From assembly GCA_026874595.1 (NCBI GenBank), contig CM049310.1, positions 23,104,058 through 23,168,057 on the forward strand: 64,000 bases of DNA. The letters run 5' to 3'. The DNA is from Sipunculus nudus (Eukaryota > Annelida > Sipuncula > Golfingiida > Sipunculidae). The notes below the pieces were generated by a model. It was not told the origin of the DNA, did no database searches, and saw only the letters and a program-made list of their open reading frames with translations. Below are positions 26,380 to 40,267 of the stretch, in pieces. The position numbers were made by a program, and so were the translations under genes. Numbering within the stretch: the stretch's first letter is position 1; each line of letters opens with the position of its first letter.

Positions 26380-27840
26380 AATAACAAAAAATACAGGTGG
26401 TGCCACAACTTACGGGAACTGACTAAACTAGTCATGGTCAATATTCAAGGCAAGATTCATGACAGTCCATTCATTAATTACCAAGATATTGGAGGTTTTG
26501 TAACATTTTTTTTTATTCTGAGGGGTACTTTCAAGCCCCATAGCTCGGAGGATATAGGTCGCAGTGACCTTATTTCAGGTTTCCAAGGAAATTTTTTCAT
26601 TGACCTCCCTTGGATATTCACTTAGAAGTTTCTAGGACCAGCAGTTACGATTTGTGCCCTACTAACAGACGCCAGGACAAAGCGCCATTCCTATACCTCA
26701 GTTGACTGAGTCAGCTGAGCTAAAAAGGAGGAATGATGGTATATGTATATAGGTAAATCAACAAAAACTTTTGACAATTTGTCATATAGCTGAATAAAAA
26801 GTAACTAAAAATATGGCACTTAGGCCAAATAAAATAAAAGGTACAGTTCTCGGGCAACGCACGCGTCAATTTTAACCCCCCGCATGAAACATTTTTATTT
26901 CGATTTTCATTTTTCAAGAAGATAATACAATTTTGATACGATTTACTTTGTTATGTATTGCTTTACCTGTTACGCAAAAACACCGTTATTTTCATGCTTT
27001 TCCAGGGTCATATGACATTTTTATTGAAACAAACAAAAAAAAGGTAAAACATAAATGCCGCCCGCCTGCAGTGATTTCTGAAAAAAGTTCCTGAGAACCA
27101 TACCTTTTTATTTTTTTTTTGGCCTTAAAGTATTACCCTTTTTTTAAAAGTGTTGCATTGATACATTAACTACATGTATTAGAACTTATGGCCCATGGGC
27201 CATGACGCTCAGCTGAATTCAAGGAATATTGAACAATGACCAAAATGACTGCCAGAGTGCAAACAAATCATGAATTTTGTGAAGAGTCCTTAGAAATGGG
27301 TTTCAGTGGGCTTTTGGTCTGATGGCAACTTCATTTGAAGGTCTCATAAATAGAAAAAAATGCGTAAACATTTGAAAGAAATACAGGTAGTGCCACCAGT
27401 CTGCAGGAAATGATGAAACACTCCATGATCAATATATACCAAAAGAATCATGGCTATCCAAGGCATTAGTTATTCAGATACTGGTGCTTTTGTTTGTATC
27501 AAATTTTTAATTATTCTTGGGGGTATTTACGAGCCCTATAGCAGAGACCTAATTTCAGGTTTCCAAGGAGATTTTTCATTAGTCTCCCTGGATGTCAAGT
27601 ATGAAGATTCTAGGTTCAGCAGTTACGGTTTGTGCCATGTTAACAGATGACCACTTCATTTGAAGGTCTCATAAATAGAGAAAAAATGCCTAAAAAATTG
27701 AAGAAAACAGAGGTGGTACCACCAGTGTACAGGAACTGATGAAACACTCCATGATCAATATGCATGCTAAGTATCATGGTCATCAGTGCATTAGTTATTC
27801 AGATACTGGAGTTTTTGTATCACATTTTTAATTAGAAAAC
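26380..27840 (+). repeat. Dispersed repeats with GGTACTTACGAGCCCCATAG and GGTCTCATAAATAG units
   Basis: Related blocks at 26395-26720, 27360-27660 and 27660-27835 share a CAGGTGGTGCCACC-like motif, GAACTGATGAAACACTCCAT and TTCAGGTTTCCAAGGA. The block ending at 26722 has the TCAGCTGAGCTAAAAA terminus. An ACTTATGGCCCATGGGCCAT start lies at about 27184. Confidence 0.7.
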
Positions 27841-27954
27841 ATTTGCTAAGCGACAATGTGTATCCGCCAATGTCAGACTGGTACAGGTGAAGTGAGGGAT
27901 GGATTGAGTGGTATATCACACCACTCCTGAATAGGGCATTAATTTAATCAACAA

Positions 27955-29235
27955 AAACACCTGGCGCCATCTGTTTGGTTTATGAGAAAACTCTCCAAGA
28001 CAGATTGACATGCCAAATTTCAGACCAATACCTTGAACCATTCCTAAGATATGAGCAATTTTCATACAAAGCAAATGTACAGATGGACACCACAGGAAAA
28101 CAATTGCAGATGGCGCCTCCAGTCTTTAGTACAACATGGAGGAGTCCAAGATATATGGACATGCACAATTTCAGGCCAATACGGCACACCACTCCTAAGA
28201 AAAGAGCAGTAATTTTTTCTATGAAAACGGGAAGGTAAGTGGCGTCACCTGTCTGGTTTACGAGAAACTTTCCAAGATGGATGAATATGCCAAATTTCAG
28301 ACCAATACCTTGAACCACTTCGGAGATATGAGCAATTTCCATCCAAAGCACACGTACGGATAGACACCACCGGAAAATGACTGCAGATGTCCCACCAGTC
28401 TTGAGTACAAGATGGAGGAGTCCAAGATCTATGGGTATGCACCATTTCAGGCCAATAAACCAAATCACTCCTGAGAAAAGAGCAGAAATTTATTCTACGG
28501 AAAAGGGAAGGTAAGTGGCACCACCTATCTGGTTTACGAGAAAATTTTCCAAGATGGATGGACATGCCAAATTTCAGACCAATACCTTGAACCACTTCAG
28601 AGATATGAGCAATTTCCACCCAAAGCACACGTACGGATGGACACCACCGGAAAATGATTGCAGATGGCACCACCAGTCTTGAGTACAAGATGGATGAGTC
28701 CATGATCTATTGATATGCACAATTTCAGGCCAATACGGCAAATCACTCCTTAGAAAAGGGCATTAATTTATTCTACAAAAAATGGAAGGTAGGTGGCGCC
28801 ACCTGTCTGGTTTACAAGAAACTTTCCAAGATGGATAGACATGCCAAATTTCAGACCAATACCTTGAACCACTCCTGAGATATAGCAATTTTTACCAAAA
28901 GCAAATATACGGATGGACGCCACGTGAAAATTATTGCAGATGGTGCCACCAGTCTTGTTTACGAGATGGAGGTGTGGAGGATCTATGAACATGCACAATT
29001 TCAACCCAATACATTGAAGAACCACTAAGACAAACAAATGGCAAATGCACTGATGAATGCTATGCAAAAGGTATTGTAGGTGGCGCCACCAGTCGCAATT
29101 ACAAGATGGAGAGATCCAAGATCTATGGACATGCAAACTTTCAGCTCAATACATTGAGCCACTCCTGAGATATCTGCTGTTATCTAAAAGACACCCAGAT
29201 TCACACAGAAAGGATTGCAGGTGGTGCCACCTGTC
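27955..29235 (+). repeat. Tandem array of ~277-bp units
   Basis: Units begin near 27960, 28238, 28515 and 28793 with GTGGCGCCACCTGTCTGGTT-TACGAGAAAC. They contain CCAAGATGGATGGACATGCC and CAAATTTCAGACCAATACCT, then a second half with ACCAGTCTTGAGTACAAGAT. Two half-units follow. Long minus-strand open frames across it (up to 162 codons) reflect the repeat and are not genes. Confidence 0.85.
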
Positions 29236-29239
29236 TTTG

Positions 29240-30300
29240 TTATGCACAACTACATGGGTGAGGGAACAACTATGCCGGGTTACGGAAAGATCGTTCCAAG
29301 GGTCTCAGAGGAGTTCTCCAGAAACGAACACAGTTTTTGTATCACATTTTTAATTATTTCGGGGGTACTTACGAGCCCCATAGCTCAGAGGATATGGGTA
29401 ACAGAGACCTTATTTCAGACTTCCATGAAAACTTTTCATGGACCTCCCTAGATGTTAAGTATGAAGATTCAAGATCATGTGGTCACGATTTGTACCCTGT
29501 TAACAGATGACAGCTTCTTTGAAAGTCTCAAAAATAAAGAAAAAAAAATTAAAATTAAAAAAAAATATAGGTGGCGCCACCAGTTTGCAGGAACTGATGG
29601 AACACTCCATGATCAATATGCCTGCAAAAAATCATGGCCATCAGTACATTAGTTATTCAGATACTGGAGCTTTTGTATCAAAATTTTAATTTATTCTGAG
29701 GGGTACTTACTACGAAGGATACGGGTAACAGAGACCTTATTTCAGGTGATCACAGAGACTTTTCATGGACCTTCCTTGATGTCAAGTTAGAAGAATCCAG
29801 CTCCAGCGGTTATGATTTGTGCCCTGTTAACAGATGACAGCTTCTTTGACGGTCTCAAAAATAAAGAAAAAAATTTGTAAAAATTGGAAAAAATACAGGT
29901 GGCACCACCAGTTTGCAGGAACACTCCATGATCAATATTCTACAAAGAAGCATGGTGATCAATGCAGCTGTTTTTCAGATACTTGAGCTTTTGTTTGAAG
30001 CTGAAGTTTGAAATTTTTGCAAATGCAAAATATTCTATTGTAATGTTTTTCATTTATATAAGAATATGAGAAGCTAAGAGGAAAGGGGCCCTCCTACTTG
30101 GTTATAGTAAAGTTCTAAATATACGATTGCAAACTAATACTCTGACAAGACTGTCATGTAGAAAAACAGTAAAAGTTTTGAGATACTGTGATGCATATGA
30201 AAATTTACTGATGGACAGGCGGTGGACAGAATGGACTAATACCTTTATTTCACTTTCAAGGGAATAATGCATATAAGTTAATATATAAGCCTATTTTTTA
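29240..30300 (+). repeat. Further dispersed repeat units
   Basis: AGGGTCTCAGAGGAGTTCTC at about 29298 matches 43316. Then GGTACTTACGAGCCCCATAG-type units occur at 29366 and 29700, and GGTGGCGCCACCAG at about 29571. Confidence 0.7.
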
Positions 30301-30749
30301 GCATATCCACTTTTTCCATTAAAAGTTTTTATCTGAATAATTTTTTTATTCACAAGTTTTATAAATTTTTAACGAAAAAACTGAAAATACAAGTTAAAAT
30401 ATTAGAATTGTTGCAGTCATTATATATCTAGGGTGTAGCTCATATTGGGTCATATTATGCATACACATATATTTTATTATTTTTAAATCACAAATGTTTA
30501 AACAGAATGTAAAAAAAAAATAATGCCACAACATGGCATCTACAAGATTATTCCTTGAATCACTATTCAAAAGTTTTGCACATTGGAGTTTTCAGTACAT
30601 GCTTAATTTTATTCACTGAAATAAAATAAAAGATTAAGTAAATTTGATAAAATAAAACATTTTTTCAAATAGAGTATACACACAGTTGGTTGAATGAGGG
30701 ACAAACAATATCATTGTGCTTATTACTATCTCAGCTTTAATTTATGACG

Positions 30750-33700
30750 GAATTTCACACGTGGTGAAGTTTTTACTCTTCTGAAGTAAGGAATTACTTA
30801 TCTGATGAACATCCACACTTTCATAGCAATACACCACTTTGTGGACACAATTAAATGTGCACTTTAATCATTGTAACCCTGGTGGTACAATACAAAATTT
30901 AAAATGTAGCATAGCCTATAAGAATAAATCAAATACAGAAAATAATAACATATAAACAATAATCATCTTGTTTATGCACCATCTGGTGGCGGGGGGGGGG
31001 GGGCGGGGGGGGGGGGGGAGTGCAGGGCAGAGGGGAAGCCTGCTGGTAGTGGCCAAGCTGAGCCAAGGCAAGCTGCCTGGGGCGGGTTACATAATGCAAG
31101 TGAAGGCTGTACTACCAGGTGGGCTAGATGTAAACAACACTTGACATGGTGTATGAAAACTTGAATAAAAGCTACCCTTTTCAATCAATTCCTTTGAAAT
31201 TTCAGATTTTAAAAGATTAAATCCTTATGTATATATGCTGTGAAAATTAAATCAACAGTGCTTACAGGGAAAAAACATAGCATTGCCAAAGATGAACAAA
31301 ATTTAAGGTACTGATTTTATATTTATGCTTATAACTTGAAAAATTTGCAAAATTCAGATCTAATTTTGGGTAAACAATTGAATCTTGTTTAAATAAAGTT
31401 ATATTCCTGAAAAAAAGTCTCCAGCTCAGCAATTCTCATCTTAGGTGAGTAAATATATTTTTTGATTTTTTTAAAAAGTGCATTATGTTTGGGCCCATAA
31501 CTTAAAAAAATTACGCAATACTGAAATCATTTCTGGCATGTGCATAGCGAATTTATAGAAAAATATGTATATTATATATGACCAGTGTCAGACCAGTGGT
31601 TTTGATATTAGGCAGTCTTAAAGTGTAACAATGGGTTTATAAATGGAAAAATGAAGTTTTTCATTAATATCTCGAAGGAATTAAGTCCTAGTGACCAAAT
31701 TCTTGGCATGATAGGGGATTTTGGAGACATCTAACTGTATGCCAAATTTAAAGAAGCTGGGGAGCTGAGCTCTAGCAAACTGCATAACACTTGTTTGATG
31801 TAAACAATATGTGACATAGTGCTAGGAAACTTGAACAAGGGACCTATGGGTCACGGCGCTCAGCTGTTATATATGATGAAAAAATATGATTTAGAAATGA
31901 GGCACATGCTGGTTTTGTGTGGTAATAAATATAAGCTGTATTATGAGTTGTTGTTGTTTAGCTTATGTATGATTTTGATAGTACCTTTGGAGACAGGGAA
32001 GAGGATTGATTTCATTTATTTTATTAACAAATAGAGTACTATTGTCACACAGATTTTGACTTGGCCATATAACTTATAAGCAGAACATATAATATAAGAG
32101 TTTAACTATTTATAAAAAAAATTACAAATATTGTCCCAGATATAATTTTTATTTAAAATAATAAGAGAATCGTATGTTTTTTAAAATGAAAAATAACTGA
32201 AATGATTATTAAAATAATATTAAAGAATATATTCATGAATGCATTCATGAAAACATTTGGAAAGTATTTGCACTGGTATTCATATACTTTCATTTTTACC
32301 TGAATTCCCATTCTTTATCCAAGAAATTTTATAATGGAGTACATATTCATATTCGTATTTAAATACAATTGCAAAGTATTCCCACCATGTCTGGTATTTA
32401 TTCAGTTTACCAAACAATGGTGTTGAGAATCCAGAATGTACAAAATTCACACATTTAAATAATGATCATAAGTACCTGGTTTTATGGCTTTTATTTATAT
32501 TAATTCATTTTGGACTAATTTCACATCAATGTACACACTAGACACAGTAGGAATCTAGATTAATATTATCAACTGCATCTTTGTCTATCATTAATTTTCT
32601 TCATATGATCCCTAATGATTAGTAATGAATGATATGATTTACTTTTTTATTATTAAAATTGAACTGAAAAATGCCATAGGTGACTGCATGGTGTTATTGG
32701 AATACGTGACATTCTATCCATCGATACAAGATTCTTATATCATCAGTAACTGCAAGTTAATTCCCTATTATTATAAACTAACAAATTCCTTTTCTATTTT
32801 TCTTTAATTTGTTATTAAAAACCAATAAAAATTGATTAATTTATTGTTTATTGTTATGTTGTTGGATAAAACTACTAGATGTGTTGGGTTGGACACCTGG
32901 ATCAACTGTGGCTGGCCATAAGCTGTCTGGCTGCCCCAGTATATGCCTCGCCTCAAGCGTGCATAATTTGCTGAAAGTTCAACAAGGTCAACATACAGGT
33001 GACTCAAGAGTGGCTGGAGAGAGCCAAGGTCTGACATGGTCTCATAAAAACATTAATAAATAAAAGCTACAATTTTTGGCCAATTTCTTTCAGCTTTCTA
33101 AACTAAAAAGCTGAAATCCTTAAGTGTGCATGATATGAAAATTATATAAACAGAGCTCACAAGAAACAAACGTGAAATGGTCAAAGTTGGGCAAAATTTA
33201 AGGTACTAATTTTATATTTATACTAATAACTTATAAAATTTGAAAAATTCAGAACTAATTTTGGGTATTCAATTGAATCTTGATTAAATAATGTTACATC
33301 CCTGACAAAAAATCTCTAGCTTCAGCAAGCCCCTTGTTAAGGGAGTAAATATATTTCTTGATTTTTTACAAAGTGCATTATGTTTGGGCCCATAACTTAA
33401 AACAATTACACAATACTGACATCATTTCTGGCATGTGCACAGAGAATGTATAGAAAAACATGTATATTATATATGATTAAAGTCAGATCAGTGGGTTTGA
33501 TATTAGGCAGTATTGAAGTGTAACAATGGGTTTTTAATTGAAAAATGAAGTTTTTCATTAATATCTAAAAGGTATTAAGTCCTAGTGACCAAATTCTTGG
33601 CATGGTAGGGGATTTTGGAGACATCTAATTGTATGCCAAATTTTAGGAACTGAGAGCTGAAGCTGGGGAGCTGAGCTCTTGCAAACTGCATAACACTTGC

Positions 33701-36335
33701 CTGATGTAAACAATATGTTACATGATGCTTGAAAACTTGAATAAAATCTACAGTTTTTGATCAACTGGTTTCAAATTTTTGGTGTTAACAGACAAAATGC
33801 TAACAAAAACATGCTGAGAAACTTTAATCCACAGTGCTTACAGGAAGAAAACGTGCCATGGTCAAGGTTAGGCAAAATTTTAGGTACCAATTTTTTATTT
33901 TTTGTTAATATTTTAAAAATTTTAAAAGATTTTGATCTAATTTTGGGTATACAATTTAATTTTGATTAATTAAAGTTATATTACTTGAAACTAGATGTGT
34001 CGGAACGACACGAATGCCCCCGCCTTGGGCAAATTAGAAACATTTGTAAAATTTTGAAAATTTTTTAAGTTCAGGAGGTGTCGTATGGTCAAAAGTAGGT
34101 CAACAAGGGCAAAATGCAAACTCGATCTGTAACGGGTCATTATCAAGCAACACACCAAAAATCATGCCAGTATATGCAGCCATTGTGAAAAAAGGTCCAT
34201 ACATGTGCATTTTCCATAAAAATTTCTGTCTTTCATGAAATTTTCTATGTTTAGGAGCCGTAAAACAATCAAAAGTAGGTCAAACGGGATGAAACGCGAA
34301 CTCGATCTGTAACTGTCATTATCTGCCCACACATAAAAAATCAGGGTGGTATCTGCAGGCATTGAGGAAAAAAAGTAAGTACATATGCATTTGTTATGAA
34401 AATTTATATTTTTCATGAAACTTTCTATGTTCAGGAGCAGTCAAATGGTCAAAAGTAGGTCAACTGAGAGAAAACAAGAACTTGATCTGTAACTGGTCAT
34501 TATCTGCCTACACACCAAAAATCGAGCCCGTATCTGCAGGCACTGCGAAAAAAAGTCCATACATATGCACCTTTTTATGAAATTTTCTTTGTTAGAGCAC
34601 CGTCAAATGGTCAAAAATAGGTCAACTAGGACAAAACATGAACTTGATCTGTAACTGGTCATTATCTGCCCACACACCAAAAATCAGGCCAATATCTGCA
34701 GGTATTGTGAAGAAAAGTCTGTACAAGTGTATTTGTCATGAAAATTTATGTTTTACATGAAATTTTCTATTTTCAGGAGCCGTAAAACAGTCAAAAGTAG
34801 GTCAACCAGGACGAAATGCAAACTCAATCTGTAACTGGTCAATATCTGGCCACACACCAAAAATCAGGCCAATATCTGCAGGCATTGCGAAAAAAAGTCC
34901 GTACATGTGTATTTGTCATGATATTTCATATTTTTCATGAAATTTTCTATGTTCAGGAGCCGTAAAACGGTCAAAAGTAGGTCAACCAGGACGAAACGCG
35001 AACTCGATCTGTAACAGGTCTATATCTGCCCACACACCAAAAATCAGGCCAATATCTGCAGGCATTGCGAAAAAAAAGTCTGTACATGTGTAACTTTCAT
35101 GAATATTTCTTTTTTTCATGAAATTTTCTATGTTTGTACAACGGTCAAAAGTAGGTCAACCGGGACGAAACGCGAACTTGATCTGTAACTGGTCTATATT
35201 TGCCAACACACCAAAAATCAGGCCAATATCTGCAGGCATTGCGAAAAAAAGTCCGTACATGTGTATCTGTCATGAATATTTCTATTTTTCATTAAATTTT
35301 CTAAGTTTAGGAGCCGTAAAACAGTCAAAAGTAGGTCAACCGGGACGAAACACGAACTCGATCTGTAACTGGTCTATATCTGTCCACACACCAAAAATCA
35401 GGCCAATATCTGCAGGCACTGCGAAAAAAAGTCCGTACATGTGTATTTGTCATGAAATTTCATATTTTTTTATGAAATTTTCTATGTTCAGGAGCCGTAA
35501 AACGGTCAAAAGTAGGTCAACCAGGACGAAACGCGAACTTGATCTGTAACTGGTCTATATCTGCTCACACACCAAAAATCAGGCCAATATCTGCTGGCAT
35601 TGCGAAAAAAAGTCCGTACATGTGTATCTGTCATGAATATTTCTATTTTTCATGAAATTTTCTAAGTTTAGGAGCTGTAAAACGGTCAAAAGTAGGTCAA
35701 CCGGGACGAAACGCGAACTCGATCTGTAACTGGTCTATATCTGCCCACACACCAAAAATTAGGCCAATATCTGCAGGCATTGCGAAAAAAAGTCCGTACA
35801 ACTGTTTGATTTCGGAATGACGGAAGGACGGAATGACGGACATGGGTAAAACTATATGCCCCGGCCACTTTGTGGCGGGGGCATAAAAAAGTCCATAGCT
35901 TTAACATGTTTTGTGTTAAGTGATCAAATTTCTTTCCTGATTTTTTACAAAATGCATTATGTTCTGGCCCATAACTTTTTTAAATTATATAATACAGACC
36001 TAATTTCAGGCATGTACATAGGAACTATATAGAGGAATATTTATGGAAAAATATGAGGAAAAACAGATGAGTGGTTTTGATATTAGGCAGCCCTGAAGTG
36101 TGAAAATAGGTTTTTAATAAAAAATTGAGGTTTTTCCTTTATTTCTCATAGGAACATAGTCGCAAAGACCCAGTTTTCGGCTTGGTAGGAAATCTTGGGG
36201 ACATCTAACACTATGCAGAATTTCAGATTCCTAGGTCTTACGGTTTCAAAACATGCCACATCTACGGGCAGACGGACGGACGACGGACAATGGACCACGA
36301 CTATAGCTCAGATGACTTATAGTCAGCTGAGCTAA
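30750..36335 (+). repeat. Mosaic dispersed repeat, copy 2 of the ~3.4-kb duplication, interrupted
   Basis: It matches 40-3512 in the same order, with one extra inserted element (33991-35886) and a different stretch at 31836-32110 that begins with an AACAAGGGACCTATGGGTCA start. A G-rich tract lies at 30989-31018. The terminal hairpin is at 36304-36334. The 2100-2760 and 33070-33730 segments are especially close. Confidence 0.75.
33991..35886 (+). mobile_element. Tandem-core element with subterminal inverted repeats and 3' hairpin
   Basis: It starts CTAGATGTGTCGGAACGACA and ends in a hairpin 35856-35884 (ATGCCCCGGCCAC-TTT-GTGGCGGGGGCAT) plus an A run. ATGCCCCCGCC (34014-34024) is the exact inverse of GGCGGGGGCAT (35874-35884). 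The core is ten units of about 180 bp (starts near 34088, 34268, 34448, 34610, 34790, 34970, 35143, 35323, 35503 and 35683) sharing GTCAAAAGTAGGTCAACCGG. It splits a dispersed repeat whose uninterrupted copy is at about 59780. No coding sequence; a 143-codon frame in the core is a repeat artefact. The plan resembles HINE or pearl/CvA elements of bivalves. Confidence 0.8.
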
Positions 36336-37040
36336 TAAAATCTACAGTTTTTGATCAACTGGTTTCAAATTTTTGGTGTTAACAGTTGAAAAGCTAACAA
36401 AAACATACTTTGAAAATTAAATCCACAGCAGTACCAGAAAAAAACGTGCCATGGTCAAAATTTAAGGTACCAATTTTTTATATTTACTAATATTTTAAAA
36501 ATTTAAAAGATTTTGATCTGATTTTTGGTATACAATTTAATTTTGATTAATAAAAGTAATATTACTGGAAAAAAAAGTGCTTAGCTTCAACAAGTTTTGT
36601 GTTAAGTGATCAAATTTCTTTCCTGATTATTTACAAAATGCATTATGTTTGGGCCCATAACATTATTAAATTACATAATACAGACCTAATTTCTGGCATG
36701 TACATAGGAACTATAAAGAGGATTATTTATGGTAAATATGAGGAAAAACAGATGAGTGGTTTTGATATTAGGCAGTCCTGAAGTGTGAAAATAGGTTTTT
36801 AATAAAAAAATGAGGTTTTTCCTTCATTTCTCAAAGGAACGAAGTCACAAAGACCCAGTTTTCCGCTTGGTAGGAGATCTTGGGGACATTTAACATTATG
36901 CCAAATTTTGGATTCCTAGGTCTTATGGTTTCAAAACATGCCACATCTACGGACGGCCCGACGGACAGATGGACGGACGGACGACAGACAATGGACCACG
37001 TCTATAGCTCAGATGACTTATAGTCAGCTGAGCTAAAAAT
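36336..37040 (+). repeat. Adjoining dispersed-repeat unit
   Basis: It repeats the 35887-36335 sequence almost exactly and ends with the hairpin at 37005-37035 and AAAAA. Confidence 0.8.
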
Positions 37041-37044
37041 GGTG

Positions 37045-38925
37045 TTTTTATCTAGGAATGTTACCTTAAGATTATAGTATTTCACTCTTTAACTTTTGAT
37101 GAAATATAAAGCCATAAGAAATTCTATATTATTTTGAAAATAAGATCAAGGGAGAAGGAAGAAGACTGAAGGGGGGGGGGCACATAAATTAAACCATGAA
37201 GATCCTTCAGGATGTACTGTCCTGAACATGATGAAATGCCTCCTGTGTTTATCTGTCATGGTAAGGCAGCTCAAGATATATCTGGTATCAGAACATGCAC
37301 TGTTATACCTTCAATCAGCTAAAGCTGGTAGGTTTTATGTTATCTCAACTCATGTCATCTGTCTGGGCTACACTCTATTTTGATGACTGCAAGATATTTA
37401 AAAAATAATATGATGAACAGGAAATTTCAGGAGACAAAATCCCAGAGTAAATTGACATTCACCGGTCATATTGATCCCAGATAACTTGTCTGTTGGACAT
37501 TTTCTGTTAATCTTTCTACCAGCTAGGACAGCACTGCTGGTGACATCTGTTGAAGAAATGTGGACAGCAAAGGGAAGATTTAAGGGCCTCTTGAATGGTG
37601 ACACAAATGCAAATATTAAATGATGTTGAAATGAAACCCAAGACCAATGTGTTGTATGTAATTTGTTTATTTCATAAACATCACCAACATAAAATCACAT
37701 TTTATTTTATTTTATAAACATCACTATATGTTATATGAATGCTGATGTATTGATGTATATATACTGACGTTGACATACTCACAAAAGAGATGCATTTGTT
37801 TACGTGTGACATCGTAGGTATAGACCAAGAGCAGTTAATGCAGTCATGTTTACCATTGATGATCTAGGGTGAGATTATGATGTAATGGTTATTTTTAGGG
37901 CTAATGGTCACTGCTAGTTGTCAGATTAAATTAGAACATACAGAAAATATATATAAAAACAAGTTCACCTTGAAAAGGATTTTGTTTACATCCAACGCAT
38001 TTTCAGAACTTCTAGAAAAAAGTCACAGAGTGCTCTTACCACTAATTGGTTAGTAGGCCTCACTGTCTGAGAAGTCACATGTCAATTTACATTCGAATGC
38101 TAGGACAATGCCCTAAAAACCTGAGAAAAATACTACGCATTTTTTTAGTCATGTTCCGATGGGAAGGGAATAAATTCATGTTTAAGTTGACTCCAGAGGC
38201 TCCTTGTACCCGTTTTTGTTGAAATAATGTAGTTGCCCATTGTTACCCTTGACAAGGGTAAATTCATCTATGTAGTATATAGTAACAACCAGTTACTATG
38301 TATAAGTTAGTATGGTTGTGTCACCTGAGGTGGGGTTAGTATGTCTATAGTTTGTAACCAAGGTAGGGAGCTATAATACTGTCAGATTTGTATGTAGAGA
38401 AAACTGGAGTTTAGTATTACCATTGGATTATATATAACCATCAGGAGAAGCTGGATATACTATTCAGATTATGGACATTTTGGTTTTAAAACCAATCTAT
38501 ATCCATTGCCGTTTATACTGACAGGACGCCAAAACCATGAGTGTGACACACTATGCAGTGTAATCTTTGTTGATCTAGAATAAATTCATGTGTTCTTTAC
38601 AACACAGTCGTTTATCTCTTTAATCAACTTTTGAAGTGAATCTGGGGCATATGTCTGAGTTTGTGACAAACGGGTAAGATAAGGCCTAGGAATTAGGACA
38701 ATGAACTCTGCAGTAGAACTAGGTTATTGGTTTTAGCCCCACAGGTGTCTCCAAAGGCAATCTTATGAAATCTTGATAGAACCTCAAAGATTAGCTCTAG
38801 TGTCTTTAGGACAGGATATGACTTCTGTATTATTCCTAGCCCCATGCACAGAGGCAAAATCTGCATTCCTAAAGCTAAATAATAACATTTCACTCTTATT
38901 ATATCGTTACCTTCATCCTCATTCA
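37045..38925. other. Unassigned stretch
   Basis: No gene or element was recognised. It contains a short G tract (about 37172-37180) and several diverged open frames without domains. Confidence 0.4.
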
Positions 38926-38934
38926 TCAGTGTGG

Positions 38935-39502
38935 TACCAGCAGTGTGGCACAAACAGTATGGCACTGACAGTGTGGCACCAGCAGTGTGGCACCAACAGT
39001 ATGGCACTGACAGTGTGGCACCAGCAGTGTGGCACCAACAATGTTGCACTGACAGTGTGGCACTAACAATGTGGCACCAACGGTGAGGCACCGACTATGT
39101 GGCACCAACAGTATGGCATCAACAGCGTGGCACCAACAGTGTGGCACCAACAGTATGGCACCAACAGTGTGGCACCAACAGTATGGCACCAACAGTATGG
39201 CACCAACAGTATGGCACCAACAGTGTGGCACCAACAGTATGGCAACAACAATGAGGCACCAACAATGTGGCACCAACAGTGTGGCAACAACAGTGTGGCA
39301 CCAACAATGTGGCACCAACAGTGTGGCACCAACAGTGTGGTCCCAACAGTGTTGCACAAACAATGTGGCACCAACAGTGTCACCAACACTGTGGCACCAG
39401 CAGAGTGGCACCAACAGCTTGGCACTGACAGTGTGGCACCGACAATGTGGCACCAACAGTGAGGCACCAACAATGTGGCAACAACAGTGTGGCACCAACA
39501 GG
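38935..39502 (+). repeat. 12-bp minisatellite (GTGGCACCAACA)n
   Basis: About 47 units of GTGGCACCAACA, with variants GTATGGCACC, GACAGT and ACAATG, lie over 570 bp. Because 12 is a multiple of 3, several frames stay open on both strands (for example MAPTVWHQQYGTNS). These are not taken as genes. Confidence 0.95.
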
Positions 39503-39509
39503 CCATGGA

Positions 39510-40265
39510 TCTGTCTTAGGAAAAGATCTTGATAAAGCTGACCCTGTTATGCATTCTAAGTGTTGTCTTAATATCATACCAATAACTTGTATGTGAGCTT
39601 GGAATATGCTTTCAGGTATAACTTGATGGACTCAAGGTTACAAACAAGGAATATACCAGTAGAAGAGAACAAACATTAATCTGTTTGTAAAAATACTATG
39701 AATGTGTAGACAGAATCTGCAGAGTGAATAACACAGCTTTAGCTGCTATTCCTGGTAATCTGACTTATATATGTAACTTAGGGATCTAATTTTGTGTTTA
39801 AGAGGCTATCCAATAAATATTTGTTTGGATGTCATGTTGGGACAGTTTCTATCCATGCCCTACAATTGACTACAATGTATAAGGAACTGATGCAGGACCA
39901 GCTTCAATCCCTGCCAGGTTGTGGAAATGTTAAGTAAACCTAGCAGTTCTGTTCAAAAGTAATTTTAACAGATCTTAAGAGACAGTAACCACATCCTTCA
40001 AAGATGTTTTCACCAATGTTTGTGTGTTTATCTGTTATTAAAAGGTTACACAAAAACTACCTAACTGATATCCACAGAAAATTGTTGAGGGGTAGTTGTC
40101 AGTTTTACTAATTTTTTTCCAAAGATGGGAAGGTATAGTAATGGGCCTGTGTTTCATCAACTGGGGCTACATAAAAGGTAATATGACATCTTGAATATGC
40201 CCTTCTTGTACAACACTTAACAGTAAAACATAAGAGTTGCATTTTCATCCATCTTGTTAAGAGCA
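39510..40265. other. Unassigned stretch
   Basis: Nothing was recognised between the minisatellite and the 165-bp repeats. Confidence 0.4.
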
Positions 40266-40267
40266 AG

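Noticed and set aside
27980-29136. Minus-strand frames of 120-160 codons rich in Cys and Ile
   Set aside because: They coincide with the 277-bp tandem units, shift frame between units and show no domain.
35118-35549. 143-codon plus-strand frame
   Set aside because: It spans repeated 180-bp units of the tandem-core element; the peptide repeats with the DNA unit.
38926-39506. Open frames of 120-190 codons on both strands
   Set aside because: They are products of the 12-bp minisatellite and stay open in several frames at once.
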